Shown piece after piece: positions 20,796 to 33,145 of a stretch of DNA of 64,000 nucleotides. The DNA comes from Azolla caroliniana. Taxonomy: Eukaryota > Polypodiophyta. The notes under the pieces were generated by a model. That model searched no databases, was not told the origin of the DNA, and saw only the letters and a program-made list of their open reading frames with translations. The stretch is taken from positions 16,182,001-16,246,000 of the forward strand of contig JBHGNT010000004.1 of the NCBI GenBank assembly GCA_043228905.1, written 5' to 3'. Each line of letters begins with the position of its first letter. Position 1 is the stretch's first letter. The position numbers and the translations under genes are program-made.

Positions 20796-23700
20796 TTTCC
20801 CTAAAATGACACAGTCCCGAATGAAATGATATCGAACATCGATATGCTTGGAGGCGTTGTGTTAAACCAGACTTTTCAACAGAGCAACAACACCCTAACT
20901 ATCACTGTAAACAATTGGAGCCGAGCCATAAGGCCTCTTTTGCCACATCGAAATGTGTAGGCGAGCCGACCGAGCCATAAGGCCTCTTTTGCCACATCGA
21001 ATGTGGCTACGTATTTGGCCTCAGTCGTTGATGTCGCGGTACACTCCTGAAGTTTCGATTTCCACAAGATCGCTCCATTGCTGAGTTTAAAACAATATCT
21101 GGTTGTCGATTTACGACTGTCTATGCAACCTACAAAGTCCGAGTCGGTGTATCCGACTATGCCTGAGATGTCGTTCAGGCCGAATTGAATACCAAGGTCT
21201 TTTGTGCCCACTAGATATCTGAACACATGCTTGACTGCATTCCAATGCAATCGCTAGGATTGTGCATAAATCAGCTGACGACTCCAACGGCATGAGCGAT
21301 ATCAGGCCGTGTCGTGACCATCGCGTACATTAGGGAGCCAACTGTCAGTGCATAAAGTACTGACTTCATAATTTCCCCCTTTGGACCGGACCTTGGGCAG
21401 TCTCACCGAGACAGTCGAGTACTAGTAGGAAGCGGAGTAGAAGCAGATTTTGCCAATTGCATGTTGAAGCGTTCTAAGACATGTCCAATGTAGTCAGATT
21501 GGGACAAAAACAATTGTCGTTGATTACGATTCCGACTAATCTTCATACCAAGAATGTGTCATGCTGGACCGAGATCCTTCATGGGAAACGTCAACCGTAG
21601 TTGCCGAACGAGTTCGGTGAGTTTGCCTGCATGGCGTCTAGAGATTAGCATGTCGTCCACGTAGATGATGAGGAAGATGGGTGATCCATCTCGAGCTGTC
21701 TTCGTGAAGAGACAATGGTCCTCATCACTCTTTGAGAAACCGATCGATTGGATGAAGTCGTCGAACTTCTTGTACCACTGTCATGGCGCCTGTTTCAGGC
21801 CGTAAAGACTCTTCCTAAGTCGGCAGACTAGATGTTCTTGGCCGGATACCACGAAACCTTTTGGCTGCTCCATATAAATTTCCTCGTCAAGATCACCATG
21901 GAGGAAAGTTGTGTTGACATCTAGCTGAATCAACTTCAAATTTTCGGTTGCCACTACACCGAGCATGAATTGAAGGGTTGTCATCTTCACCACTAGCGAA
22001 AAGATTTTGACGAAATCGACACTGTGTTCCTGTCAAAAACCCTTTGCTACTAATCTGGCTTTGAATTTTGGGCTAGCCAAATCGGACTTCTCCTTAATTC
22101 GATAGACCCACTTGCACGGAAGAGCATGTCGATTTTTCGATAATTCGACCAGGTCCCAAGTCTTGTTTGCGTGAATGGAGTTCATTTCGGACTCCATTGC
22201 CAGATGCCAGGTGGCCAAATCGACTGACGTAGATTCTTCTTCGTATGATGTCGGTTCTTCGGCGTCCATAAAGAAGATGCTAGGAGATGTCAATTCTTCG
22301 TATCTCTCCGGGGGTTGTGACAGTCTCTCGGATCTTCGAGATATGATTGGAGTAGTCGCATCAAGTGTCGTGGTCGGATGTGCCGAGTCGGTGTTTGAAG
22401 GTTCAGCTACCCATGAAGCTGACCATGTGTTGTGCGCTAGGCCTTCGTGAAGGGTCAACACATCAGAAAAAATTACCCTTCGGACTTCGATCGGCTTTTC
22501 GACCGATTGATGCATGGCCGACTCATTGAACACGATGTCCGAACTTCGGACGATCTGTCTATGTTCGGGGTCCCAGAGTCGATATCCCATTTTGCCATAT
22601 GTTCCATAACTAAGGAAAATACATTTCCTGGACCGTGGTGCAAGTTTGCGGCGATGATCTTTCGGGACGAGGGCATACGCCTCACATCCGAAAATACTCA
22701 CCTTGTTGTAATTCGGCTTATTGTCGGTCCATAATTCCTGAGGTATCCGAAGTCCCAGAGGCCTACTCGACAACATATTGATTATGTGTGTTGTCGTAAG
22801 TAGGGCCTCTGCCCAGAAGCCATCCGACAGTCCAGAGTGTTAGAGCATGGAAACTATCCGTTCTTGAATCGTCTGATTCATTCGCTCGGCAATTCCATTC
22901 TGCTCCGAACTATGAGGTGCCGTAAATTCACGTCGTATGCCACATTGTTGGCAAAAATTGACAAATTCCTCTCATTTGAACTCTCCCCCATTATCGGACC
23001 GAAAGCTTTTCAGTTTTCCGCCGGACTAATTCTCAACCATGGCGAGCCAATCGGAAAAGATCGAGAAAACACGATCTTTGGTTTTGATCGGATAAGCCCA
23101 CACCTTCCGAGTCGAGTTGTCAATGAAGTTGACGAAATACAGAGCACCATCGAGGGATTGATGTGCCATAGGGCCACATACGTCCGAGTGGACCAAATCG
23201 AGCGGACTCGATTCTCTCGGGGCAAATGAAGGGTGTGTTACGGCTATCTGCTTGCCGTATTGGCAATGCTCGCAAAACTGATGATCTGAGAAAGAGAGTT
23301 TGGGGATGTATCCGGCTCTAGATAAGTGTGTGATTTCGGCCATCTTGAGGTGCCCGAGTCGTCCGTGCTAGAGTGATGACATGGGAATGTCAACCAAAAA
23401 CAAGTCACCCTCTCTGAGTGTGATGTGCAAAGGGTACAATGAGTGTATCTTCGGTCCTCGAGCAAGTAGGAGGTTCCCTCTGTGGAGCGTCCACTCTCCT
23501 GATGAGAAGCCATCACGGAGGCTGTCTTCATACAATTGTCCAACTGAGATCAGTGGACTTGAGAGCCCATGTACATGTTGGACATTGCGTAGTACTAATG
23601 TAGAGCCACCCACAAGGTTGAGCTCTACCGTGCCGATTCCAACAATGTCGCAGTGTTGCGAATTTCCTACTCAAACAAAGTCGGAATGTCGGGCCGTGTA

Positions 23701-24684
23701 TTGCCGAAATTGAGATCGATGAGGAGTCACATGAAAGGATGCACCCGAATCTAAGAGCCACGTGCTCGATTCTTCAGTTGTAAGCAGAACTTCTTATTCG
23801 AGTAGGTTCTCAATTGATAGTATATTCAGGTCGTTTGTCAATACTTCGGCCGAAGAGCCGATGTAGTTGATCTCCTCGTGTCGGCCACTCTTCTGCTCGG
23901 CTCGTTGAGCCTTATTGTTTTTGGTCTTTAATGCACGACAATTGGCTTTGATATGTCCAGGTTTCTTGTAGTAGTTGCAGACTCGATTATCCCAGGACTT
24001 CCTCCGACTTCGCTAATTATTCAGCTGCCATGAAGAACTTCTTCCACAGCTGTTCGATCGGTTGGTCAAACATTGTACTACGTAAGCGTTGTCGGCTGAA
24101 TCGTTAGCAAATGATTTTCTCTGAGCTACTTCAGTCAGAATTGCACTCGTGACTAAGGAATACTTAACGGTAGTTGTCAACGCATTGCACACGGTTGTAT
24201 CGAAAGTTTCCCACAAAGGAGGGAGAATACTCATGAGCAGCATTGCTTTTAGTTCATCTTCGATAATTGTCCCTTGGGTAGAGATTTGGGAGCTTAAGCT
24301 TTCATACTTGTTCAAGTGTGCTTGGACCGAATCGAACTCTTTCATCCGAAGGTTATAAAGGTGCCAAATCAGGTATATCTTGGTGGCGGCGACCTTCTTT
24401 TCGTAAGTGTCCGAAAGTGTCTTCCATAGTTGGAAGGCAGTCGAACATGATTGCACTGTGAAGTACACAGACTCTAATAGGTGCATCCGAATGGTGGCTT
24501 AGAAGATTCTGTCGAGCTTCTCCCATTCAAGCGACTTGTATCCTTATGGAGGGTCTTCATTCTCAATGGGGTCAATTTGCCCCTTGACTATTAGATAGTC
24601 TTGCATCTGCTCCTTCCAGAAGTTGAAGTTCAATCCGTCGAACTTCGGTAGACTCATTTCTGATGAGCCGGATGCTGAAGCCAT
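20796..24684 (-). pseudogene. Element C Gag-Pol remnant
   Basis: Gag starts at ATG 24684 (MASASGSSEMSLPKFDGLNF) and continues with LWKTLSDTYEKKVAATKIYL near 24390. A zinc-knuckle-like region lies near 23950 and the protease region is degraded (about 23760-23700). The pre-integrase zinc and core region is at 23540-22840. The integrase C-terminal part (IFGCEAYALVPKDHRRKL, GYRLWDPE) and a long linker to RT (ELVELSKNRHALPCKWVYRI near 22130) are at 22776-22033. RT has QLDVNTTFLHGDLDEEIYM (about 21930-21870) and an intact YVDD (about 21660). RNase H is at 21250-20876. Stops and shifts are frequent. A 49-bp tandem duplication (20921 and 20970) shifts RNase H. The gag and integrase type resemble the Tnt1/Tork branch. 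Confidence 0.85.
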
Positions 24685-25248
24685 CTATGTTGGTATAATA
24701 GACTTTGTCCGGAGTTAGCTACAAACTGTGGTGGAGTGCAGCAGCCTGGCTCACTCGATGTCGTTCTAGCTGAAGTTGAACACAAGTCGTGTCAATTACG
24801 AATATTGATTTTTTCGAGACAGACCGATCCTGTTTCGGTTAACTGCAACGATGAGAGGGACGGATCCGACTGGTCCTCCCGAATGTCGTTCAGTCGAATG
24901 AAACATAGGTTGCGGTTGCCCCTAGGGTCGTGTTTGCTTTAGGTGACTACGACGAGTAGGAGAAGAGTGTCAAATGACCTATTCGAATTCCGCCTAGCCG
25001 AGTGAAGCAACGATTTGGCATAGTCAAGATATAAGTCTCACTCCGAGCAGCTACGATCACATAACCAAGAGTAACCTAGAACAATAGAGTGCAGACTTCG
25101 TCACGTTTCTCTTTGCGTAAACAATCTTGTTGTAGGTTGCCTGTCAAGATCAACTAAGATTTTCAGGATACACAAAGGAGAGTTGTCGATGGAGACTACA
25201 TAGAAGGCGACATCAGAATCAAACAGAAAGCCAGGCTCTGATACCAAA

Positions 25249-25585
25249 TGTTGGGAATGCCATCTTCTAATGCGGAACAAGGTCAACACTCTTCTCTAAT
25301 AAGATCGTAAATAGATGCAAGATCATAGCTTTGATGGCAACAAAGAAAGAAAAGTAACAACAACTAGTATGCAAGAGAGAGAGTCAGGTAGGCACAATGT
25401 TAATGAAGTTTATTACAACCATTTTACAAAATGAGCAACCAACCTGTAATTGGGTTACAAAGTCATTTTATATATTGACTAACTAAGGGCAACTACCTTC
25501 TCACTATTTACATAAATAGCCTAAGTCTGATGTGTTTAGAAAAGGAGACAGTGTGAATACGTCCATTAGAAACCCGTATTCAACA
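25249..25585 (-). repeat. 5' LTR of C
   Basis: 337 bp, plus-strand TGTTGGGAATG... to ...GTATTCAACA, beside the primer-site complement. A GAGAGAGAGAG run and a long AT-rich part are present. The A2 frame (DVKTAFLHGNLEEE) resumes immediately after it. Confidence 0.85.
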
Positions 25586-26149
25586 AATAGGACGTCAAGA
25601 CGGCATTCCTACATGGCAACCTCGAAGAAGAGATCGACATGCAGCAACCAGAAGGATTTGAGAAGAAAGGGAAGGAGCACCTGGTGTGCCAATTGAAGAA
25701 GAGCTTATACAAACTGAAGGCAGCTCCCCGACAATTGTACTGGAAGTTTGATTCCTTCATGACCGACAAAGGGTACAACAAGACGCAAGCCGATCATTAC
25801 GTGTTTGTGAAGAAATTCGACGGAGGAGACTTCCTGATACTCCTACTGTATGTGGGCGACATGTTGATCGTTAGACCGGACCAAACCAAAATCGAAAATA
25901 TGAAGAAGGCTTTGAACCAGACATTCTCAATGAAAGATTTGGGTCCGACGAGACAGGTACTGGGATACACATAATCCGGGATGGGTCGAAGAAATTGGTA
26001 TGGCTATCACAGGAGAAGTATGTGACAAAGGTGCTTAAATAGTTCAACATGTTGGATGCGAAGCCGGTCGGGTCGACACTTCCGGCAAACTGCAAGTTGT
26101 CCGGAAAGCAGAGCCCAAAGACAAAGTCAGAGAAGTCGAATATGATGAA
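25586..26149 (+). pseudogene. A2 RT middle part
   Basis: Continuation of A2 RT between C and D1. It starts at DVKTAFLHGNLEEE, passes MQQPEGFEKKGKEH and the FMTDKGYNKTQADHYVF block, and carries the catalytic motif as YVGD instead of YVDD (about 25848-25859), a change of a metal-binding aspartate. The frame breaks near 25972 (GYT then stop), then reads through the SQEKYV block and KLSGKQSPKTKSEK to MMK at the D1 junction. Confidence 0.85.
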
Positions 26150-26604
26150 GGTTACGAAGAAGACGCTACGGCTCTTCTGTGTGCACAACGGATCGTGATT
26201 TGTTGGATCGTTCAGTGCTCAAGAAAAAAAGGGGAAGACGAAGGACACTTACCTTTGCACAGTCCAAAAGCTTCTACTTCATTACACGCAAAGCTCAACT
26301 CGCTCTCATCAGTTTTCTATTTTCTGTTCTTCTCTACTCTCTGCACTACTCTCACTCTTCTACACTTCTCTACTTCCTACACTTACTTTTTACCTAAGTA
26401 CATAAGTGACTTATGTATGCAGCTAATTAGCTGCCAATAGCTAATTAGTTGTCTGTAGCTAAATAGTTGTCAAGTAGATAAATAGTTGTGCCTAGCTAAA
26501 TAGTTGTTTCACCTTTATGTCCACTAGTAGCTAATTAGCTAATAGCTACTATAGCGTATTTCTCAATAACCATCACATACCTTTGTTGAGCTTGCTTCTC
26601 AACA
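26150..26604 (-). repeat. 3' LTR of D1
   Basis: 455 bp. The left end reads GGTTACGAAG where the other LTR has TGTTATGAAG, so the terminal T is mutated; the right end is CTCAACA. It contains repeated TAGCTAATTAGC-type palindromes (26421-26432, 26529-26540) and several TAGCTAAATAGTTGT copies. The first bases in the minus sense, TGTTGAGAAGCAAGCTCAAC, form a hairpin as in group B. Confidence 0.87.
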
Positions 26605-26649
26605 CTTCCCCTCAAGCTCAACTTATCCTTTCTTGGGATCATGTTCAAT

Positions 26650-29600
26650 CTTCTTTTCTTCATGCTTTTCAGCTACCATGCCAATGGTTATAACTCCCCT
26701 CATGTCTCTAAACTGTGTATGTTTTTCCATGCTCCATCCATCCCTTCGTAAGAATATGAGCCACTTGCTGATTTGTACTTACATACAACAAATCCACTTC
26801 TCCATCAATCACTTTTTCTCTAACAAAGTGATAATGCAAGTCTTCAATGTGCTTTGTTCTTGCATGGAACACTGGGTTTTTTGCCAACTGAATGTTGCTC
26901 ATATTGCCACACCAAATTGTGATGGCACCATCTATATATTGTCCCAAATCAGAAAGCAATCTTCTGATCCATACCTCTTCACAGGTAGTTATTGCAACTC
27001 CTATATATTCAGCTTCAGTACTTGATAGTGCAATAGTAGCTTGTTTCTTGCTACTCCATGAAATAGTTGCACTTCCCAATGTAAACATATATCCACTTGT
27101 GGATCTTCTTTTAGTTTGGCTTCCAACCCAATCAACATTTGTATATCCTTCCAACTTTATGTCCAGATCAGCCCTGTAAAACAGTCCATAATTTTGAGTA
27201 GCTTTTACATACCTCAAAATTCTTCTAATGCAGTCCAAATGTGGCTTTGTAGGCTGTTGTATAAACTGGCTGACTAATCCAATAGCATAACTCAAATCAG
27301 GTCTTTTTATGGTCAAATATATGAGGTTTCCCACCATAGACTTGTACATGTTTACATCTTCTATTTTGGCTCCCAAATTAGCCCTCAATTTGCAGTTCTT
27401 ATCTAGTGGTACGCCAATAGGTTTGCATCTAAGCATACCATACTTCTTCAACATAGTTGTTGCATACTGTTTTTGCAACATACATATACCAATTTCAAAT
27501 CTGATCATCTCAATGCCAAGAAAGTATCTCAGCTCTCCCAAATCTTTCATATGAAATTGCATTTCTAGATTTTTTTTTCAGCTTTCTTATTTCATCCATG
27601 GAATTATCTCCAATGATTAAGTCATCAACATATATCAAGATAACAACAATGCAATCATTTATCCTTTTTACATACAATGATGGATCAGCCTTTGACATTT
27701 TAAACGCAAATATTTTCAGAGATTCTGAAAGTTCTTTATGCCATGCCCTTGGTGCTTGTTTCAATCCTAGAGAGCCTTTTTTAGCCTACATACATATTTT
27801 GGATGCTTCTTATCTTCAAAACCTAGTGGTTGACAGATGTACACTTCTTCTTCCAAGTTACCATGTAAAAAAACATTTTTTACATCCATATGGTGCAGAA
27901 CCCATCTTTTGGTTGTACTCACAACAAGTAGTGTTCTCAATGTTGCCATCTTTGCAACCGGTGCAAATGTTTCATCATAATCAATTCCATGCATCTGGGC
28001 ATATCCCTTTGCCACAAGTCTTGCTTTATGTCTACTAACATTTCCATTAGAATCATGATGTGTCTTGTAGACCCATTTGCAACCTACAACATTTTTTCCT
28101 TTCAGTAACTTTACCAAATCCCATGTACTATTTTTAGCCAATGCATCTATTTCTTCTTGCATTGCATTCACCCATTTTTTCTCAGCTTTTGCTTCATCGA
28201 AGCTGTTTGGATCAGGAATTTGTACCACTTTAGACATGTATGCATAATGTATATCCATATATGTGTCATAGCCAAATCTTTCAAAAGTCTTTTTCTCTCT
28301 ATCTAATCCTCTCAGTTTCTGATTTGCATCCTTCATTGTTTTTTCCATACTAAGGATTTTCAGGGTTCCTATACCAAGCTCATCATCCAATTATGTATAT
28401 GAATCTACATCTTCCATGTTTCTAGACCCATCATCAAGCATTTCATATTCTGGCATCTTCTATTTTCCCTTTTTATCATCATATTTTTTGTGTCTTGCAT
28501 GTTTTTCACTCCATGCATTAGATTTAGATTTACTACCCGAGCTTCCATATGGTCCAGTACATTCCATTGATGTTGAACTTTGTTGTCCAACATTGTTTCC
28601 ATCTCTGTGGTTATCTCTTACATTTTCAAATTTATCCCTTTCTTCATTTTCATTGTCTTCATCAGTTTCTACAGTTTGTTTTGGGTTGTACCAGCTGCCC
28701 AACTCATCAAATATTACATCCTGACTTACCACAATCTTTTTTGTCAATGGGTTATAGCATCTATACCCTTTTTGCTCCTCTGAATATCCGACAAAATCAC
28801 ATTTTTCAGCTTTTGGATCAAGCTTACTTCTCACTTCAACAGGTACATGGACATAAGCAAGGCATCCAAACACTTTTAAGTGTCCTAAACTCGGCTTTCT
28901 GCCATATAAACATTCTTCAGGAGTTACTTCATGTACTCCAGATGTTATACATCTATTTAGAATATAATTTGCTGTGTTTACAGCTTCTGCCCAGTAATAC
29001 AATGGCATATTTTTTTCAGTCATCATTGCTCTTGCTATATTCACCAAAGTTCTATTTTTTCCTCTCAGCAACTCCATTTTGTTGTGGAGTATATCTACAT
29101 GTGAACTGTCTCCTTATTCCATGATTACATAGAAAATCAGAAAATTCATTTTAGAAGTATTCTCCTCCTCCATCAGATCTTAGGCATTTTATTCTAGTTC
29201 CAACCTGCTTTTCTACCATCCATTTAAACTTACGGAAACAATCAAATACTTCACTTTTCTCTTTCATGAAATAAACCTATGTTTTCCTTGAGTAATTATC
29301 AATAAATGTTACATAAAACTTACATCCACTAATTGATGCATTTTTTGTTGGTCCCCATACATCTGTATGTACCAAATCCAACAAATTTTTGCTTACATGT
29401 CTTTCATGAGGGAAAGGCAACTTGTTTTGCTTTCCATATTGACATGCTTCACATATTTTGCTCATCTCACAATCTTTCAACTTAGGCAGTCCAGCCACTG
29501 CATCTTTCCTCAACATATTTTTCAAAGTTTGCATGCTTATGTGTCCAATTCTTTTATGCCACATTTCCACATCGGAGATTACATTCATTTCTCCTGCAAA

Positions 29601-30974
29601 CATGGTTGTAATCTTCCTAGGCATATCCACATCCAAAACAAACATTCTTCCTTGTCGTTTCCCTTTCACAATGAGCTTTCCATTTTTCTCTATAAAGCAT
29701 CCACTTTGCTTAAACTTAACTTGCATTCCTTGCTCCACTATCTCGCCAACAGAAATCTGATTTTTTGCAAGGTTTGGAACATGCATCACATTCATCATAT
29801 ACTTTGTTTTTCCTTTTTCTTCCCACAATGGGATATCTCCAACATGCTCTATTTGGTGAGTAGTATTATCACCTATCTGTACATAACCAGGAATCTCTAG
29901 TTCTCTTAGACTTTCAAACCAGTGTTTATGTCCTGTCATATGATTAGATGCCCCATAATTTACATACCACATAAACTCTTCATTGCATCTCTGTGAACAT
30001 TCAGCCATTGTTGTTGTTTCATGTTGCAGCACAAATGCACCATCTTTATCACAGTCTTCACTGGTTGAAGCATAGTTATTTTGCTATCTCCTCCCTCTTT
30101 TTTCATCATTTGGCTTTTTGTAACATTCAGCCTGTGTATGGCCTGGTTTTCCACAATCCCAACAGCCATCATCATTCAAATAAGTTTACTTACCTCTTCC
30201 TCGATTGCTCCCCCTGCCTTTGATGTTGTTTCTTCCACTTACAGCCTGTTGTCCTCTTCCTTGATAGTTGTTGTTGGTTCTAGCTTAACCAAATCTTCCA
30301 TGGCCTCTTCCTCGGCCTCTTCCAACACTATTGTAGAGGGCTTTCCCCTCAGTCTCAGAGTTCCCTTTGTTTACATCATCCATCTGATTTCTTTCTTCCA
30401 CTACAAGCATTGACACTAGATCTGGAAAACTTGGGATGCTATCCTTTGTGAGAATAGATGTTTTGAAGCTTTTATATTGTCCTAAGCCTCTTAAGCATAT
30501 TTCCACCTTATCATCATCTTCTACCTTCACATTGATAGAAGCAAGTGATTCAGATATGCAGTTTATTTTCAGAGCATACTCATTCACTGACATCTCACCT
30601 TTTTCCAAGGTATTTAGCTTAGTCTTCAACTGAAGCTTTCTAGCCTTTGTGTTCACTGCAAACAATTTTACTAATTTGTCCCAAGCTTCTTTTGGAAGCA
30701 TAGCATCTTGTATGTGTCCAAGGATCGAATCTGAGATGCTAAGTGAGAGCCAATGCAATACCTTTCTTGCCCATTGATTCCATTCTTTAAATGCTTTAAT
30801 CTGTGCAGCAGTTCCATTTTCTTCAGGGATCTCAGGAGCCTCTTCTAGGTCTCCTTCAATGTAATCCCAATATCCTTTTCCCATCAGGAAATTTGTCATT
30901 CTGAATTTCCACGCCAGGAAATTGTTTTTATCTATTTTTTTTGTGACTATTTGGCTTGCATTTTCAGTAGCCAT
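26650..30974 (-). pseudogene. D1 Gag-Pol remnant
   Basis: Gag starts at ATG 30974 (MATENASQIVTKKIDKNNF) and runs to about 30285 with a UBN2-like gag fold and a Gly/Arg-rich end. A zinc-knuckle region follows (about 30170-30130). Protease has WYVNYGASNHM near 29970-29935, so the DSGA active site reads NYGA. The integrase zinc region (MWHKRIGHISMQ) and core (about 29280-29100) are broken by frameshifts. The post-integrase part is at 29077-28460, the linker and RT N-half at 28390-27767, an intact YVDD lies near 27630, and RNase H is at 27300-26760 (ALSSTEAEYIGVA). At least six breaks separate the blocks. Group D differs from A and B in gag and is AT-rich. Confidence 0.88.
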
Positions 30975-31111
30975 CTCTCTTTCAATTAGGGCTTTTTTTT
31001 ATGATTAACTTCACAGACAACTCTCTAATTCAGATCAGCAAACAAAGAAACAATCTTTCTCATATTTGTACTGTTCTAATCTTCTTTATGAGCAACTCTG
31101 CTATGATACCA

Positions 31112-31544
31112 TGTTATGAAGGCGCTACGGCTCTTCTGTGTGCACAACGGATCGTGATGTGCTGGATAGTTTAGTGCTCAAGACAGAAAGGGGAAGGGGC
31201 ATGAGACTTACCTTTGCACATTCCAAAAACTTCTACTTCATTACACGCAGAGCTCAACTCACTCTCGTCAGTTTTCTATTTTCTGTTCTTCTCTACTCTC
31301 TGCACTACTCTCACTCTTCTACACTTCTCTACTTCCTACACTTACTTTTTACCTAAGTACATAAATGACTTATATATGCAGCTAATTAGCTACCAGTAGC
31401 TAATTAGTTGTTTGTAGCTAAATAGTTGTCAATAGGTAAATAGTTGTTTCACCTTTATGTCCACTAGTAGCTAATTAGCTAATAGCTACTATAGCTTATT
31501 TCTCAATAAGCATCACATACCTTTGTTGAGCTTGCTTCTCAACA
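31112..31544 (-). repeat. 5' LTR of D1
   Basis: 433 bp, plus-strand TGTTATGAAGG... to ...CTTCTCAACA. The same AGCTAATTAGCT palindromes appear at 31380-31391 and 31469-31480. It is 22 bp shorter than the 3' LTR through loss in the TAGTTGT-repeat area. The A2 frame resumes directly at 31545. Confidence 0.9.
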
Positions 31545-32225
31545 ATGAAGATACCATATGTCTCTGTCGTCGGAAGCTTGATGTACGCCATGGTGTGGAC
31601 CCGACCAGATATCGGATACGCAATCGAAGTGGTTAGCCGGTTCATGAGCAACCCGGGAAGTGAACACTGGAATGCGGTCAAGTGGATACTCCGGTACTTG
31701 AAAGGCACCTTGACTATGTGCCTCTAGTTTGGCTAAGGTAAACCCCAACTGGAAGGCTTTACGGATTCAGATATGTCGGTTGATGCGGATACCAGCCGGT
31801 CCACATCCGGATACGTCATGACATATGCCGGGGGAGTCGTATCGTGGCAGTTGAGGCTACAAAATTTCATTACATTGTCAACAATGGAAGCGGAGTACAT
31901 GGTAGATGTGGAAGCCGACAAGGAAGTAATCTGGATTAAGGACTTCAACAGAGAGCTAGGGATCCGATAGGAGGAATATCGGCTCTACTGCGATAGCCAA
32001 AGTGCCATCCACCTTGCTAAGAACATGACCTACCATTCCCGGACCAAGCACATGCAGAGAAGATATCACTGGCTCCGAGAGAAGGTAGAAGATCAAGACT
32101 TCGCGCTGACAAAGATCCACACGGAGTGGAACGGGTCAAATATGCTACCCAAGGTGCTATTAGCCAACAAACTGGACACGTGCAGGAGACGGATCGGACT
32201 AATGAGAAATCCCATGCCGGAGTGA
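31545..32225 (+). pseudogene. A2 RNase H and Pol C-terminus
   Basis: Resumes at MKIPYVSVVGSLMYAM and continues through GYAIEVVSRFMSNPGSEHWNAV, RNase H with STSGYVMTYAGG and TMEAEYMVDVEA (about 31885; the usual TTEAEYM), YCDSQSAIHLAKN, and the group A end with CRRRIGL...NPMPE before TGA at 32223-32225. In-frame stops occur near 31726 and 31968. The end corresponds exactly to the A1 and A3 Pol termini, which supports the reconstruction of A2 as one split element. Confidence 0.85.
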
Positions 32226-32234
32226 AGGGGATTT

Positions 32235-32318
32235 TGTTGGGAATTCGGTCCCTCTGGATGGGATCAGGACGAGCTGAAGGGAGGAACCAAACCGGATTGG
32301 AAGGTATCCAGATGGTTC
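32235..32318 (+). repeat. Truncated 3' LTR of A2
   Basis: After a degenerate purine tract (GAAGGGGATTT) the LTR starts TGTTGGGAATTCGG and matches the A2 5' LTR for about 84 bases, then ends where minus-strand group B gag (B5) begins. The promoter and U5 are lost, so A2 is closed on this side by a deletion or recombination. Confidence 0.75.
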
Positions 32319-33090
32319 GGAACTCCTGTCGGCATTTTGATTATGCCTCGATTTTTGCTCCTGTTGGCCGCCTCCATTGTGCGCCGACCTGCCTCGTCCA
32401 CCATGACCACGGGGCCGATTCGCTTCCATGTACAACATCTTGTTGTCGGTGTGCGTACTCGTCGACGCACTCAAGTGGTTTTCTTCTACGATCAACATTG
32501 ATTGTAGCTCAAAAAACGAAGGCGTATTCTCCCTCGTCCAGACTGCTGTTTGGAATGCTCTGAACTTTGACGCCAACCCTCCGAGGCAAACCTGCACCAT
32601 TTCTTCCTCCTCGGCGTTCACGTTGACGGAGGCGAGGGAGTCACAAATCTCCTTGATCTTGGAGGTGTAGTCAGGCACCAACATCTTTGTCTGTCGGACA
32701 TTGCTCAACTCATGTTGGAGTTTACGCTTTCTGGTTGTGGTGCTCGCGGCGAAAATCTTTTTCAGATTTCCCCAAGTGTCTTTGGTGTCCTGGCATCCCA
32801 AATGTAGCTCAAAAGCTAATCACTCACAAAGGATGTAGAGCAGTAGAGAACTCTACTTGCCACCAGTTCCTAGGTTGGGAAATCTCAATGGGTCGACTTG
32901 GGTGCTGCATCCTTAGCTCCTTCGACATAACTCCAATAAACCATGTTCGACCAGGTATTGGTGCATCTTGTATGACCAAGATGCGTGGTTGCTCCTATCG
33001 AGATTTTCGGTCGGAAGCGAACTTCCCATTGCTTTGTCCATGTTCTTGTCTTTTCTTTTCCGAAAAATGAGAAACTTGTGTCTGTCCTAT
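32319..33090 (-). pseudogene. B5 gag remnant
   Basis: The readable gag block spans 32801-32340 with DTWGNLKKIFAASTTTRKRK, MVQVCLGGLASKFRAFQTAV and a Gly/Arg-rich stretch, matching B2 gag position for position. Upstream parts (33070-32810) are frame-shifted but recognisable by comparison with the B2 gag start. No zinc knuckle or protease survives. It is non-functional. Confidence 0.78.
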
Positions 33091-33145
33091 TCACTTGCTT
33101 TTCTGTCGGTTGCATAGGAGTCTCAACCCTCGCGCTCTAATACCA

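Larger units (their letters stand above)
20566..25585 (-). mobile_element. Ty1/copia element C (Tnt1/Tork-like), complete span but decayed
   Basis: Minus-strand element inserted in A2 RT. The 5' LTR is on the right (25249-25585) with primer site complement GCTCTGATACCA at 25235-25246. The 3' LTR on the left (from 20566) is truncated. Terminal bases TGTTG...CAACA pair as inverted ends. Flanking five-mers (AACAA at 20561-20565, AATAG after 25585) do not match well, so the target duplication has decayed or the left end is altered. Confidence 0.88.
26150..31544 (-). mobile_element. Ty1/copia element D1, full length but decayed
   Basis: Minus-strand element with 3' LTR 26150-26604 (left), purine-tract complement CTTCCCCTCAAGCTCAA at 26605-26621, Pol and gag from 30974 leftward, primer-site complement CTATGATACCA at 31101-31111, and 5' LTR 31112-31544. 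The target duplication is ATGAA at 26145-26149 and 31545-31549. The primer site reads TGGTATCATAG, one base different from the usual TGGTATCAGAG. It inserted in A2 between RT and RNase H. Confidence 0.92.
18067..32318 (+). mobile_element. Ty1/copia element A2, interrupted by C and D1
   Basis: A divergent group A copy in three blocks: 18067-20565, 25586-26149 and 31545-32318. C and D1 sit between the blocks. The coding order across them is continuous: RT N-part (LEVEQ) then DVKTAFLHG after C, and SEKSNMMK then MKIPYVSVVGSLMYAM after D1. The 5' LTR is complete and the 3' LTR is cut to about 84 bp. It inserted in B4 RNase H, but the B4 remainder is absent on the right, so the right edge is rearranged. 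Confidence 0.88.

Noticed and set aside
20561-25590. Target duplication for element C
   Set aside because: Flanking five-mers AACAA and AATAG do not match, so no duplication is claimed.
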